Shown: positions 63,540-64,000 of the stretch, piece by piece
How the letters are laid out: the number at the start of each line of letters is the position of its first letter
Position numbering within the stretch: position 1 is the first letter of the stretch
The notes under the pieces: model-generated
What the model saw: the letters and a program-made list of their open reading frames with translations, nothing else
Told to the model about the DNA's origin: nothing
Databases searched by the model: none
DNA from: Archilochus colubris
Taxonomy: Eukaryota > Chordata > Aves > Apodiformes > Trochilidae
DNA length: 64,000 bases
Assembly (NCBI GenBank): GCA_023079485.1
Contig: CM041084.1
Location: 122,996,467 to 123,060,466 of the forward strand
Reading direction: 5' to 3'
Translations under genes and position numbers: made by a program

Positions 63540-64000
63540 CTCCGTTCTAACCCGTCTGCGTTCCTGTGCCTTAGAGTCACCCGGCACGGCGTTAAGGACC
63601 GTGACTAACGGCAGGGTCCATCCCAGCCCTGACCCCACTGACCACCCACCAGTCGTTCTGCCTCTGACACCTGCTTGTCGCCCACCGGGCGCGGGGTGTT
63701 CCGTTCTGGCCAGGCTACTAGAGCCTACAGCCCTTCCAAAACACAAACCTATGGGGGAAATCACAATCAGCAGCGGCCACCTCAGGACGGGCAAGACGGA
63801 CGAGCCTGTCCAGCCCCGCCTCGGCCGCCTTCAGCCCCGCCCGGGGCTCTGCCTTCCACCCCCCGGTGACCCTTGCGGAGTGCCTTGGGAGAGGGTTTAG
63901 CTTTGCTGCCCTCCTCCCGACGCTGGCGGAGGGCACGCGTGAGGTCCGCGGCGGGCAGCAGCACTTCGGATCCCCGGAGCCGCCCTTGGGCGGGCAGTCC
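63540..64000. other. Second GC-rich segment at window end
   Basis: CpG density stays high and rises again from about 63780. By synteny CHMP4C should lie just beyond, on the plus strand. I looked for its first coding exon (MSKLGKFF start) and did not see it. This may be its upstream promoter region. Confidence 0.35.

Overview
This window is vertebrate nuclear DNA, almost certainly from a bird. Chicken-repeat-1 (CR1) LINE fragments recur on both strands, several with the (AGAATCAT)n-type 3' tail. There are two LTRs of the avian type whose 5' end reads TGTNNCGGTTTAAC. Coding regions are short exons with GT/GC...AG junctions. It carries two protein-coding genes, IMPA1 and ZFAND1, both on the minus strand. 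Their exons were found by translating the minus strand and matching splice sites and reading phase. Mammals have the same neighbours (FABP cluster - IMPA1 - SLC10A5 - ZFAND1 - CHMP4C), so this is conserved synteny.

Layout: 1-38 kb is a gene desert with seven or eight CR1 fragments, including one long copy with a reverse transcriptase domain at 14.47-15.96 kb. It also has an avian LTR near 22.04 kb, simple repeats, one isolated GC-rich block at 4.32-4.51 kb, and no exon I could identify. 38.2-49.1 kb is IMPA1 (inositol monophosphatase 1): an untranslated first exon in a CpG island, eight coding exons encoding 278 residues, and a 3' UTR of up to 1.7 kb. 49.2-52.6 kb is a short intergenic interval holding the 3' part of an avian LTR. 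Mammals carry the intronless SLC10A5 here, but no such ORF is present. 52.6-62.9 kb is ZFAND1 (AN1-type zinc finger protein 1), eight coding exons encoding 269 residues. Its sixth intron holds a decayed endogenous retrovirus in antisense orientation, and its second intron holds two opposed CR1 copies. 62.6-64.0 kb is the ZFAND1 CpG island and further GC-rich sequence leading towards the expected CHMP4C.

The two genes work independently. IMPA1 makes free myo-inositol from inositol monophosphates. ZFAND1 links stress granules to p97/VCP and the proteasome. I found no operon, CRISPR, toxin or novel enzymatic system. The points most worth a second look are a CR1 whose truncated 5' end abuts the ZFAND1 exon 2 splice donor, a GC-AG intron in ZFAND1, a very weak donor in IMPA1, the missing SLC10A5, the env-bearing retroviral fossil, and the GC-rich block at 4.3-4.5 kb.
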